DNA of 64,000 nt from Amycolatopsis jejuensis. Its GTDB lineage: Bacteria; Actinomycetota; Actinomycetes; Mycobacteriales; Pseudonocardiaceae. Made by a program: the position numbers and the translations under genes. This document shows, piece after piece, positions 1-12,800 of the stretch. The notes beneath the pieces were generated by a model that was not told where the DNA came from, did no database searches, and saw only the letters and a list, made by a program, of their open reading frames with translations. How positions within the stretch are numbered: position 1 is the first letter of the stretch; each line of letters begins with the position of its first letter. The stretch is from NCBI RefSeq assembly GCF_000717335.1, contig NZ_JNYZ01000006.1, positions 186,001 through 250,000 on the forward strand. The letters run 5' to 3'.

Positions 1-3000
1 GCTCGAGCGGCTTTCCGACGCCCGGCGGAACGGCCACGAGGTCCTCGCGATCGTGCGCGGGTCCGCGGTGAACTCCGACGGCGCGTCCAACGGGCTGACC
101 GCGCCGAACGGCCCGGCACAGCAACGGGTCATCCGCCAGGCGCTGGCGAGCGCGGGCCTGTCCGCTGCGGACGTCGATGCGGTGGAAGCACACGGCACCG
201 GCACCCGGCTCGGCGATCCGATCGAGGCACAGGCGCTGCTGGCCACCTACGGCCGGGACCGGGACGAGGACCGGCCGCTGCTGCTGGGTTCGGTGAAGTC
301 CAACCTCGGTCACACCCAGGCGGCCGCCGGGGCTGCCGGAGTGATCAAGATGGTGATGGCGATGCGCCACGGCATGCTGCCGCGGACGCTCCACGCCGCC
401 TCGCCGTCGTCCGAAGTGGACTGGACGGCCGGAGCCGTCGAGCTGCTGTCCGAAGAGACCTGCTGGCCGGACACCGGACGGCCGCGCCGCGCCGGGGTCT
501 CGTCCTTCGGGATCAGCGGAACCAACGCCCACCTGATCATCGAGCAGGCCCCTGCGCCGGGTCCCGCCCCGGCGGAACCGCAGGACGATGCGGTCGTCGT
601 GCCGTGGCTGCTGTCCGGGAAGACCAGGGAGGCACTGCGGGCACAGGCCACGACCCTCAAGTCCTTTGTGGAATCCAGGCCGGACCTGCGCGCGGCCGAC
701 ATCGCATTGTCCTTGGCCACCACCCGTTCGGCGTTCGGCCGGCGCGCGGCGGTCGTCGGCTCGGACCGTGCCGAGCTGCTCGCCGCGCTGGCTGCGCTGG
801 GTGCGGATGCCCCGGCTCGCGGCCTCGTCGAAGGCGAAGCCGGCGGCGGGACCAAACCCGCGATGCTCTTCTCTGGCCAGGGCAGCCAGCGTCCCGGCAT
901 GGGGCGGGAGCTCGCCCTGCGGTTTCCGGTGTTCGCCTCGGCTCTCGACGAGGTTGCCGCCCTGCTCGGCGATTCGCTCGACCGGCCGCTGCGTGAGATC
1001 TTGTTTGCCGCGGAAGGCACCGCCGAAGAGGAGCTGCTGAACACGACGGGCTGGACCCAGCCTGCGGTGTTCGCGCTCGAAGTCGCGCTGTTCCGGCTGC
1101 TGGAGTCGTGGGGGATCCGGCCCGCCGCGGTCGCGGGCCACTCGATCGGCGAGCTGGCCGCGGCCCACGTCGCCGGAGTGCTTTCCCTTGCGGACGCCTG
1201 CACCCTGGTCGCGGCAAGGGCGAAGCTCATGGCAGCGTTGCCGGCCGGGGTTGGCGCGATGGCGTCGGTGCAGGCCGGACCGGACGAGGTCGGCCCGTTG
1301 CTGACCGCAGGAGTCTCCCTCGCGGCGGTGAACGGGCCCGCTTCGGTGGTCCTCGCGGGCGACGCAGACGCGGTGGATGCGCTCGCCGCCCGGTTCGCCG
1401 GGCTCGGCCGCAAGACCAAGCGCCTGCGGGTGAGTCACGCGTTCCACTCCGCCCACATGGACGCCATGCTCGGCGAGTTCCGGGCGGTGGCGCAGAGACT
1501 GTCCTACCAGGAGCCGGTGCTCCCGCTGGTGTCCACCCTGACCGGCGAGTTCGCCACCGCCGCACAGGTGTGTTCCCCGGAGTACTGGGTCGAGCACGTG
1601 CGCGGCACGGTCCGGTTCGCCGACGGGATCGCCACCCTGCGCAACGCGGGCCTGACCACTTTCCTCGAAATCGGGCCGGACGCCGTGCTTTCGGCGATGA
1701 CCGAGGACATCCTTGCCGTCGAGGGCGATCCGGCCGTCGAGGCCGTCCCGGCCCTGCGCGGTGACCGGCCCGAGGACCTTGCGCTGACCGGCGCACTGGC
1801 CCGGCTGCATGTCCGCGGCATCGCGGTCGGCTGGCCCGAGTTCTTCGCCGGTACCGGCGCGCGCCGGACCGGCCTGCCCACTTACGCCTTCCAGCATGAG
1901 GCCTTCTGGCCCGAGGTCGTCCCCGCGCGCCCGGCGGCCGACCCGGCGGACGAGGGGCTGTGGGCCGCGGTCGAGAAGGGCGACGCCGATCGTCTCGCCG
2001 CGCTGCTGGGCCTTCGCGAGGACCAGTTTCCCGCGCTCGGCTCGGTATTGCCCGCGCTGACCTCGTGGCGGCAAGGACGGCGGGCCCGCTCGCTGCTGGA
2101 TTCGTGGCGGTACCGGGTCGAATGGAAGCCGCTCCGGATACCGGCCGCTCCCCGGCTCGGCGGTACCTGGCTCGTCGTTTCGGCAGGCACCGATGACACC
2201 GACGGCACCGCGGAGATCGTTGCCGCGCTGACCGAGCACGGCGCCGAGGTCCGCTGTCTCGACGTCGACGCACTGTGCGCCGACCGCGCCGGGCTCGCCG
2301 CCCGCCTCACCGAAGCAGCGGACAACACGGCGGGCATCGTCTCGCTCCTCGCCTCGGACGAGGAGCGGGACGATGCCTTCCCGGTGCTTTCCCGTGGCCT
2401 GGCCAGGACGGTCACGCTCATCCAGGCGCTCGGGGACGCCCGGCTCGAGGCTCCGCTGTGGGCGGTGACCAGGGGCGCGGTCTCGACCGGGCACTGGGAT
2501 CCGGTCACGAGCCCGGCACAGGCCGCGGTGTGGGGCCTCGGCCGGGTCGCGGCGCTGGAGTACCCGCAGCAGTGGGGCGGCCTGGTCGACCTGCCCGGGA
2601 CCCTCGACGGCGCCGCGGCCGCGACGATGGTGCACGTACTGGCCGGGCTCGCCGGTGAGGACCAGGTCGCCATCCGGTCGGTGGGCGCGTCCGGCCGCCG
2701 GTTCGTGCGCTATCCGGTGGACGAGCTGCCCGGCGAGTTCACCGCGGCGGGCAGTGTGCTGGTGACCGGCGGGACCGGTGCCCTCGGCGCCGAGTGCGCC
2801 CGCTGGCTTGCCCGCAGCGGCGCGGAAAACCTGATCCTGACCAGCCGTCGCGGCGAGGAGGCGCCCGGTGCGGCCGAACTGCGCGCCGAGCTGGAAGCAT
2901 TGGGGGCGCGCGTCGGCATCGTGTCCTGCGACGTCACCGACCACGCCGCGCTGGCGGCCGTGCTGGCGGAGGTCCCGGCGGAACACCCGCTCACCGGCGT

Positions 3001-3815
3001 CGTGCACGCCGCGGGCACCGGGCAGTCTTCGCCGCTGCACGAGACCGATGTCGAGACGTTCGCCGGGATCATGTCCGCGAAGGTCTCCGGCGCGCGTAAC
3101 CTCGACGACCTGCTCGGCGAGACCGCGCTCGACTTCTTCGTGCTGTTCACTTCGATCGCCGGGGTGTGGGGCAGCGCCGGCCAGAGCGCCTACGCCGCGG
3201 GCAATGCCTGTCTCGATGCCCTTGCCGGGCAACGGCGAAGCCGGGGCCTTGCCGCGACCTCGATCGCCTGGGGACCGTGGGCAGGCGCCGGAATGGCCAC
3301 CGACGACGCCGTTTCCGGCGATCTCGTCCGCCGGGGGCTGTCGTTCTTGAGCCCTGAAGCCGCGATCACCGAACTCCGGCGTGCGGTGGTGCAGCAGGAT
3401 GGCGCCGTCACGGTCGCCGACGTCGACTGGGAGCGGTACTTCCCGATTTTCACCTCGCAGCGGCCCAGTCCGCTTCTCGGTGACCTGCCCGAAGCTCGCG
3501 CCGCGCTCGGCGCGGAATCCGACGCCGGCCGGGCGGAGTTCGCCGCACGGCTGAGTGCAAGGGCCGAGCCGGACCAGCGCCGGGTACTGCTCGACCTCGT
3601 CCGTGCCGAAGCGGCCGTGGTACTCGGGCACGATTCCGCCGACGCCGTCGCGGAACGGCAGCCGTTCCGCGATGCCGGGTTCGATTCGATGACGGCGGTC
3701 GAACTACGCAAGCGGCTGGCCGGCGCGACCGGGCTGGCGCTGCCTGCCACGCTGGCCTTCGACTACCCGAATCCGGCCGCGCTGGCTGCGTTCCTGCACA
3801 CCGAAGTGCTGGGCG
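1..3815 (+). other. PKS module A1: KS(partial)-AT(malonyl)-KR(A-type)-ACP
   Basis: The KS enters without its active-site Cys but keeps the EAHGTGT and GHTQAA histidine motifs. AT about 850-1910 has GHSIG and HAFH (malonyl). KR about 2750-3480 has GGTGALG and catalytic SAYAAGN; it lacks the LDD motif and has Trp eight residues before the catalytic Tyr ([11 protein letters not shown]), both marks of A-type stereochemistry. The ACP phosphopantetheine Ser is in GFDSM near 3685. By comparison with nystatin module 10, this KR would set the hydroxyl that carries the sugar (inference). Confidence 0.9.
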
Positions 3816-6800
3816 CCGGTTCCGCGGCAGCCCCAGCGGCGATCGGTACCCCGGCCGACGACGACCCGATCGCGATCATCGGCATGAGCTGCCGCTTCCC
3901 CGGCGGCGTCCGGTCCCCCGAGCAGCTGTGGGACCTGATTTCCCACGGCACCGACGCCATCACCGGTTTTCCCGCCGACCGCGGCTGGGACGGCGACGCC
4001 CTCTACGACCCGGACCCGGACCGGCCCGGCCGCACCTACACCACCCAGGGCGGTTTCCTGCACGATGCCGGCGAATTCGACGCGGGCTTCTTCGGGATCT
4101 CGCCACGCGAAGCGCTGGCGATGGATCCGCAGCAGCGGCTCCTGCTGGAGACCGCGTGGGAGGTCTTCGAACGGGCGGGGATCGATCCGGAAACGGTGCA
4201 CGGCAGCCGCACCGGCACGTTCGTCGGGGCCAGCCATCAGGATTACGGTGCCGGTGCGGATCTCGGCGACTCCGAGGGCATGATGGTCACCGGGACCAGC
4301 CCGAGTGTCCTTTCCGGACGAGTGGCCTACCTGTTCGGGCTGGAAGGGCCCGCGGTCACCGTCGACACCGCATGTTCGTCCTCGCTGGTGGCCCTGCATC
4401 TGGCCGCGCAGTCGCTGCGCAGCGGCGAAAGCTCGCTCGCGCTGGCCGGTGGCGTCCACATCATGGCCAACCCCGGCCCGTTCATCGCGTTCAGCCGCCA
4501 GCGGGCGCTCGCCGCCGACGGCCGCACCAAGGCGTTCGGCGACGGCGCCGACGGCATGATCCTCGCCGAGGGGGCGGGGCTGGTCCTCGTGGAACGCCTC
4601 TCCGATGCGCGCCGCAACGGGCATCCGGTGCTGGCGGTGGTGCGCGGCTCGGCGATCAACCAGGATGGCGCGTCCAACGGCATGACCGCCCCCAACGGGC
4701 CGTCCCAGCAGCGCGTCATCCGGCAGGCACTGGCCGTCGCCGGTCTGTCCACTTCGGACATCGACGCGGTCGAGGCACACGGCACCGGCACGGCGCTGGG
4801 CGATCCGATCGAGGCGCAGGCACTCCAGGCGACCTACGGCCGTAGCCGCGACCCGGAAAACCCGCTGCTGCTCGGCTCGATCAAGACCAACCTCGGGCAC
4901 ACGCAGTCGGCGGCCGGGATCGCGAGCGTCATCAAGATGGTGCTGGCGATGCGGCACGGGATGCTGCCGGGCACGTTGCACTCCGAGACCCCGTCGCCGC
5001 ACATCGATTGGTCGCCGGGAACGATCTCGCTGCCGAACGAAGCGGTCGGCTGGCCCGCAACCGGGCGCCCGCGCCGCGCCGCGGTGTCGTCGTTCGGCAT
5101 CAGCGGCACCAATGCGCACGCGATCCTCGAACACGTCCCGGAAGACGTTCCTGCCGGGGCACCCGAGGTGCCGTCCGGGGTTTTCCCGCTGGTGCTCTCC
5201 GGCAAGTCCCCGGCCGCGCTGCGGGGACAGGCCGAAGCGCTGAAGTCCGTCGTGGACGCCGAGCCGGACCTCCGGCTCACCGACCTCGGCCACTCGCTCG
5301 TCACCTCGCGCACGCTCTTCGACCATCGCGCGGTGGTTCTCGGTGCCGACCGCGCCGGTGTGCAGTCGGCGCTGGATGCCTTGGGCGGTAACGGTTCCCC
5401 GGCCGGGGTGGTCACCGGGACGGCCGACGTCGAGGGCCGCACGGTCTTCGTCTTCCCCGGCCAGGGTTCGCAGTGGGCCGGGATGGGCGCGCGCCTGATG
5501 AGCGAGTCGCCGGTCTTCGCCGAACGGCTCGCCGAGTGCGCGGCCGCGTTGTCGCCGTTTGTCGAGTGGTCGCTGTTCGACGTCCTGCGCCAGGCCGAGG
5601 GGGCACCGGCGCTCGACCGCGTCGACGTCGTCCAGCCTGCCTCCTGGGCGATGATGGTTTCCCTTGCCGCACTGTGGCGTTCGCAGGGGGTCGAGCCCGA
5701 CGCCGTGGTGGGCCACTCGCAGGGGGAGATCGCCGCCGCCGTCGTGGCCGGTGCGCTGTCGCTGCCGGACGCCGCCCGGGTGGTCGCGCTGCGCAGCCAA
5801 GCCATCGCCCGTACGCTGGCCGGCCTCGGCGGGATGATGTCGATCGCACTGCCGGTCGCCGACGTCGAGGCGAGGCTGTCCGGTCGGGGTGGCGGACTCT
5901 CGGTCGCGGCGGTCAACGGGCCGAGCTCGGTCGTCGTGTCCGGGGCTCCCGGACTGCTCGACGCGCTGGCCGGCGAGCTGACGGCCGAAGAGGTCCGGGT
6001 CCGCCGGATCGCGGTCGACTACGCGTCGCACTCGGCGCAGGTCGAACTGCTCGAAGGAGAGCTTTCCGCGGCGCTGTCCGAGATCCGCCCGCAGGCTTCG
6101 GAGGTCCCCTTCTTCTCGACGGTGACCGGCGATTGGCTCGACACCACTGCCATGGACGCGGGCTACTGGTACCGCAATCTGCGCCAGCGCGTCGAGTTCG
6201 CACTCGCGATCACCGAGCTGGTGGCACAGGGGTACCGCGCGTTCATCGAGTCGAGCCCGCACCCGGTGCTGACCACGTCGGTGCAGGACATCGCGGACGC
6301 GGCCGGGGTGAAGGCAGTGGCCGCCGGTTCGCTGCGCCGCGAGCAGGACACCGTGGGCCGGTTCCTGACCTCGCTCGCCGAGGTCTTCGTGCGCGGCGTG
6401 CGGGTCGGCTGGCGGGACCTGTTCCCGGACGCCCGCCGCATCGCGCTGCCGACTTATGCCTTCCAGCACGAGAACTTCTACGCGGTGGCGGTCGAGCCGT
6501 CGACAGCGGACACGGTGGACACTGCGGACGCGGAGTTCTGGAACGCTGTCGAGGAACAGGACTTCGACTCGCTCAGCGCGAGTCTCGACGTCGACGGCGC
6601 GGCTCTGGCCACGGTGCTGCCCGCACTGTCTTCGTGGCGCCGTACCCGGCAAGAAAAGTCCACAGTGGACTCCTGGCGTTACCGGGCCACCTGGAAGCCG
6701 GTCAAGACCGGGTCCGCGGCCGCGCTGTCCGGGACCTGGCTGGTCGTGTCGGCCGAAGGGGACGACGACTCCGAGATCACCGCGCTGCTGGAAAGCCATG

Positions 6801-9800
6801 GTGCGCAGGCAGAACGGCTCGTGCTGGACGAGCAGGCGACGGATCGGGAGGTACTGGCCGCCCGCCTGGCTGCTATCCCCGAAGTGTCCGGAGTGGTCTC
6901 GCTGCTGGCTTTCGCGGAGCAGTCGAGCGAGCTCCACCCCGGGCTCACTCTCGGCCTCGCGTTGAGCGTCTCGCTCGTCCAGGCACTCGGCGACGCCGGT
7001 TTCGACGCTCCACTGTGGACGATCACCCGCGGTGCCGTCTCCACCGGCCGTTCGGACCGGGTGCGGCATCCGTTGCAGGCACAGGTGATCGGCCTCGGCT
7101 GGACCGCGGCACTGGAGGTGCCGCACCGCTGGGGCGGCGTCGTCGACCTGCCCGGGCAGCTCGACCGGCGCGGCGCCCGGCGCCTGGCGAGTGTGCTGTC
7201 CGGGACCCTCGGCGAGGATCAGCTCGCGATCCGCTCGTCGGGGGTGCTCGCCCGGCGGGTCGTCCCCGCTCCGGCCGGTGCGCCGGATCCGGCGCGCACG
7301 TGGACTCCGCGCGGCACCACCCTGGTCACCGGCGGTACCGGAACTCTCGCCAAGCATCTGGCGCGGTGGCTGGCCGGGCAGGGCGCCGAGCACATCGTAT
7401 TGACCAGCAGGCGCGGGATCGAGGCGCCCGGCGCCCCCGAACTCCTCGCCGAGCTGACCGCGCTCGGCGCCGAGGCGGAAATGATCGCGTGCGACGTCGC
7501 CGATCGCGCATCGGTCGAGCGGCTCCTCGGCGACCTGAAATCCGCGGGGCGGACGGTGCGCACCGTCGTGCACACCGCCGCCGTCATCGAACTCGCGTCG
7601 ATCGAGGACACTGACCTGGAGTCGTTCGCGCGGGTCGTCCGGGCCAAGGTCATGGGTGCACAGCATCTCGACGAACTGCTGGACGGCGAAGAGCTCGACG
7701 CGTTCGTGCTCTACTCGTCGACCGCGGGGTTGTGGGGGAGCGGGCTGCACGCCGCGTACGTGGCGGGCAACGCCTACCTGGCCGCGCTGGCGGAAAACCG
7801 CCGCGCCCGCGGACTCGCCGCGACCTCGATCTCGTGGGGGATCTGGGCCGACGACCGGGAGCTCGGCCGGGTCGATCCCGGGCAGATCCGCCGCAGCGGC
7901 CTCGTGTTCATGGAGCCCGAGCTGGCGCTGGCCGGACTCCGCCGCGCGCTGGACACCGCCGACCCGGCGATCGCGGTCGCCGACATCGACTGGGAGCGGT
8001 ACCACCCCGTCTACACCTCCGTCCGGCCGACCGAGCTGTTCGCGGAGATCCCCGCGGTGCGCCGGCTCACCACCGCGGCGGAGACCACCAGCGGTGCCGG
8101 GGAAGGCGAGTTCGCCACCCGGCTGCGGGCATTGCCTGCCGCGGAACAGGATCGCCTGCTCCTCGACCTCGTCCGCGGGGAAGCGGCGACGGTGCTGGGG
8201 CACGATTCCGCCGATGCGCTTGCCGGGCAACGGGCGTTCCGCGACGCCGGGTTCGATTCCCTGACCGCAGTCGATCTCCGCAACCGGCTGGCCACCGCAA
8301 CCGGGCTGACCCTGCCCAGCACCATCGTGTTCGACTACCCGAGCCCGGTCGTGCTCGCCGCCTTCCTGCGCGCGGAAATCGCCGGTGCGCGTGGTACCGC
8401 GCTCGCCCCGGTGGCTTCCGGCGCCGAGGACGGCGACGCGATCGCGATCATCGGGATGAGCTGCCGGTACCCGGGCGGGGTGCGGTCCCCGGAAGACCTC
8501 TGGGACGTGGTCACCCGCGGCGCGGACGTCATCTCCGGCTTTCCGGCCGATCGCGGCTGGGACACCGGCGAGCTCTTCGACGCCGACCCGGACCGCCCGG
8601 GCAAGACCTACTCGACGCAAGGCGGGTTCCTGGACGACGTAGCCGGATTCGACCCGGCGTTCTTCGGGATCTCGCCACGGGAAGCGCTGGCGATGGACCC
8701 GCAGCAGCGGATCCTGCTGGAGACGGCGTGGGAGGCGTTCGAGCGGGCCGGTCTCGATCCGGCCGTGCTGCGCGGGAGCCGGACCGGCACGTTCATCGGC
8801 GCCAGCTACCAGGACTACCGCACGACCGGCGACGGCGCCGCCGAAAGCTCCGAGGGGCACCTGATCACCGGCACGCTGCCGAGTGTCCTGTCCGGCCGGA
8901 TCTCGTATCTGTTCGGGCTGGAAGGCCCGGCGGTCACGCTCGATACCGCGTGCTCGTCGTCGCTGGTGGCGTTGCATCTCGCCGCCCAGTCCGTGCGCAG
9001 TGGCGAGAGCTCGCTCGCACTGGCGGGTGGCGTCAGCGTGATGTCGACCCCCAGCGCCTTCGTCGGTTTCAGCCGGCAGCGCGCGATGGCCGCTGACGGC
9101 CGCTGCAAGGCCTACTCCGAAGCGGCGGACGGGATGAGCCTGGCGGAGGGAGCCGGTCTCGTGCTCGTCGAGCGGCTGTCCGACGCGGTGCGCAACGGGC
9201 ACCGGGTGCTGGCGGTGATCCGCGGTTCGGCGGTCAACTCCGACGGCGCGTCCAACGGGCTGACCGCGCCGAACGGCCCGTCACAGCAGCGGGTGATCCG
9301 CCAGGCGCTGGTCAATTCCGGGCTGGCCGCGTCCGAGGTCGACGTGCTCGAAGGCCACGGCACGGGTACCGCGCTCGGCGATCCGATCGAGGCGCAGGCG
9401 ATCCTCGCGACCTACGGGCAGGACCGGGAGCGCCCGTTGCTGCTCGGCTCGGTGAAGTCCAACATCGGGCACACCCAGATGGCCTCCGGCGTCGCGAGCG
9501 TGATCAAGACCGTGTGCGCGATGCAGCACGGGGTGGTGCCGAAAACCCTGCACGTCGACGAGCCGTCGGCGCAGGTGGACTGGTCCTCGGGGGCAGTGTC
9601 GCTGCTCACTGGGCAGGTCGGGTGGCCGGCTACCGGCCGTCCGCGCCGCGCCGGGGTCTCGTCGTTCGGCCTGAGCGGCACGAACGTCCACCTGCTGCTG
9701 GAACAGGCGCCCGCGAGCGACGTCCCGGCCGGGGAGCCTGCCGAGGGGGTGGTGCCGGTCCTGCTGTCCGGGCATCGTGACCAGGCGGTGCGTGATCAGG

Positions 9801-12800
9801 CGGCCCGGCTTCTTTCCCTTCTGGAGTCCCGGCCTGGCACCTCCTCGGCCGACCTTGCGTTTTCCCTGGCGACCTCGCGCTCGACCTTCGAACGCCGCGC
9901 CGCCGTGGTCGCCCTCGATCGCGGCGAGCTGGTGCGCGGCTTGACCGCCTTGCGCGACCGGGCCCCGGACCCCGGCCTCGTCGAGGGCACCCCGGCAGCC
10001 GGCCGGCTCGCGTTCCTGTTCACCGGGCAGGGCAGCCAGCGGCCGGGCATGGGCAGCGAACTGTACGAACGGTTCGAGGTCTTCGCCGAATCCTTCGATG
10101 CCGCGCTGGCCTGTTTCGACCTCGAGCTGGACCGTCCCTTGCGGGAGATCGTTTTCGCCGCGGCCGGGACGCCCGAGGCCGAGCTGCTGAACTCGACCGG
10201 CTATACGCAGCTGGCGTTGTTCGCACTGGAAGTCGCGTTGTTCCGGCTTGCCGAGTCGTGGGGCGTCCGGCCGGACTACGTGGCCGGGCATTCGATCGGG
10301 GAAATCGCCGCTGCACACGTCGCCGGGGTTTTCTCGCTGGAAGACGCCTGCGCGCTGGTGGCCGCCCGCGGCCGCTTGATGCAGGCGCTGCCCGAAGGCG
10401 GGGCGATGGTCTCGCTGGAAGCGAGCGAGGACGAGGTCACCCCGCACCTGACCGAGCGGGTGTCGATCGCCGCGATCAACGGTCCGGCCGCGCTGGTCGT
10501 CTCGGGTGAAGAAGACGACGTACTGACCATCGCCGCGCGGTTCGAGGCGGACGGCCGCAAGACCAAGCGGCTCACCGTGAGCCACGCCTTCCACTCGCCG
10601 CGCATGGACCCGATGTTGGAAGAGTTCGCCCTCGTCGCGGCGGGCCTCACCTACCACGCGCCGGTCCTCCCGCTGGTGTCCACGGTGACGGGCGCTCTCG
10701 CGACCGCCGAGCAGGTGTGCGACCCGCAGTACTGGGCCGCGCACGCCCGCTGCGCCGTCCGGTTCGCCGACGGCGTTGCGGCGCTGGCCGCCGAAGGCGT
10801 CACGGTATTCGCCGAGCTGGGTCCCGACGGAGTTCTTTCCGGTGCGGTGGAACACATTCTCGGCGACGAGTCCGAGGTCGTGCTGGTTCCGGCGCTGCGC
10901 CGCGACCGGCCCGAGGTCACGTCGCTCACGACGGCACTGGCGCGGCTCCACGTCCACGGTGCCGCGGTGGACTGGACCACGTACTTCGCCGGTTCCGGCG
11001 CCCGCCGGATCGACCTGCCGACTTACCCGTTCCAGCACGAGCGCTTCTGGCCGGAACCCGGTGCGGCCGTCGTCGGCACCGACCCGGCCGACGCGGAGTT
11101 CTGGGCCGCGGTCGAACGCGAGGACCTCGGGTCGCTGGCGCTCGATCTTGACGACGACACGATCACCGCAATGACCCCGGCCCTGTCGTCCTGGCGCCGC
11201 CGTCGCCACGATCAGTCCACAGTGGACGAGTGGGGCTACCGGGTGGTCTGGAAGCCGTTACCGGCCACTGCGGAACGCGCGAAGCCAACCGGTACCTGGC
11301 TGGTCGTGACTGCGCCCGGAGCCGACGACGGATGGATCGGCAACGTGGCAGGCGGGCTGGGCGCCGAGGTCGTCCCGTGCGAGGTGACCGATCCCGATCG
11401 CGGCGCGCTGGCCGGGCAGTTGCGCGGATGCGGCACCGATTTCGCCGGAGTGCTTTCCCTGGTGGCACTGGACAACGGGACCGCCGGGCTGACGCTCACC
11501 GCCACCCTGGTGCAGGCCCTCGGCGACGCCGGGATTGCCGCGCCCCTGTGGTGCCTTACCCGCGGGGCAGTGGCGATCGGGCATTCGGAGCAGGTCGCCG
11601 ATCCCGTCCAGGCGGGAGTGTGGGGGCTCGGCCGGGTGGTGGCGCTCGAGCATCCGGACCGCTGGGGTGGTCTCGTCGACCTGCCGCCGGAACTCGGCCC
11701 CTCCACCGCTCAACGGCTCGCGTCCGTGGTGGCCGGGACCGAGGACCAGGTCGCCGTACGGGCGTCCGGGGTGTTCGCCCGGCGACTCGCCCACCGGCCG
11801 ACCGGCCGGGAAGCCGCGGCTTACCGGCCGTCGGGCACCGTGCTCGTCACCGGGGGTACCGGTGCGCTCGGCGCGCACGTCGCCCGCTGGCTCGCCGCAA
11901 GCGGGGCCGAGCACGTGGTCCTGCTCAGCCGCCGCGGACCGGACGCTCCCGGCGCCGCCGGACTGCACGCCGAACTGACCGCCGCGGACACCGTCGTCAC
12001 CGTGCTGGCTTGCGACGCAGCGGACCGGGACTCGCTGGGTGAGGTGTTCGCCCGGTTCCCGATCAGCGCGGTGTTCCACACGGCCGGAGTCGTCGAGGAC
12101 AGCGTCGTCGACGCGCTGACCCCGGAGAAGTTCACCGCCGTCTGGCGGTCGAAAGTGGTTGCGGCACAGGCACTCGACGAGCTGACCCGCGACGCGGACC
12201 TGTCCGCGTTCGTGCTCTTCTCGTCCACCGCAGGCACTCTCGGCGCACCCGGGCAGGGCAACTACGCCGCGGCGAACGCGGCGCTCGACGCGGTGGCCGA
12301 ACAGCGCCGCGCGGCCGGGCTCCCGGCGACGTCGATTGCTTGGGGCCCGTGGGCGGACGGCGGAATGGCCACGGGCCGGCCGTCGCTCGACAGCCGCCTG
12401 CAGCGGGGCGGCTTCGGCCTGCTGACCCCGGAACTCGCGATTTCCGCCCTGCAGCAGGCCATCGGGCTCGGCGATCCCGTCGTGGCCGTCGCCGACATCG
12501 CCTGGGACCGGTTCGCCGAGGCCTTCACCACGCTCCGGGCCAACCCCTCGGTGTCGGAGCTGCCCGAGGTCGCCCGGCTCGCCGTGGTACCGCCCGAGCA
12601 GGCCGGTGAACCGGAGCTCCGCCGCCGTCTGGGTGAGCTGTCCGGGGCGGAGCGCAGCGCCGCGATGCTCGAGCTCGTGCGTACCCGGATCGCGTCGGTG
12701 CTCGGCCATGCCGACGCCGCGGCGGTCGAGGACGGCCGGGCGTTCAAGGATCTGGGCTTCGACTCGCTGACCACGATCGAACTGCGCAACGCGCTGGCGG

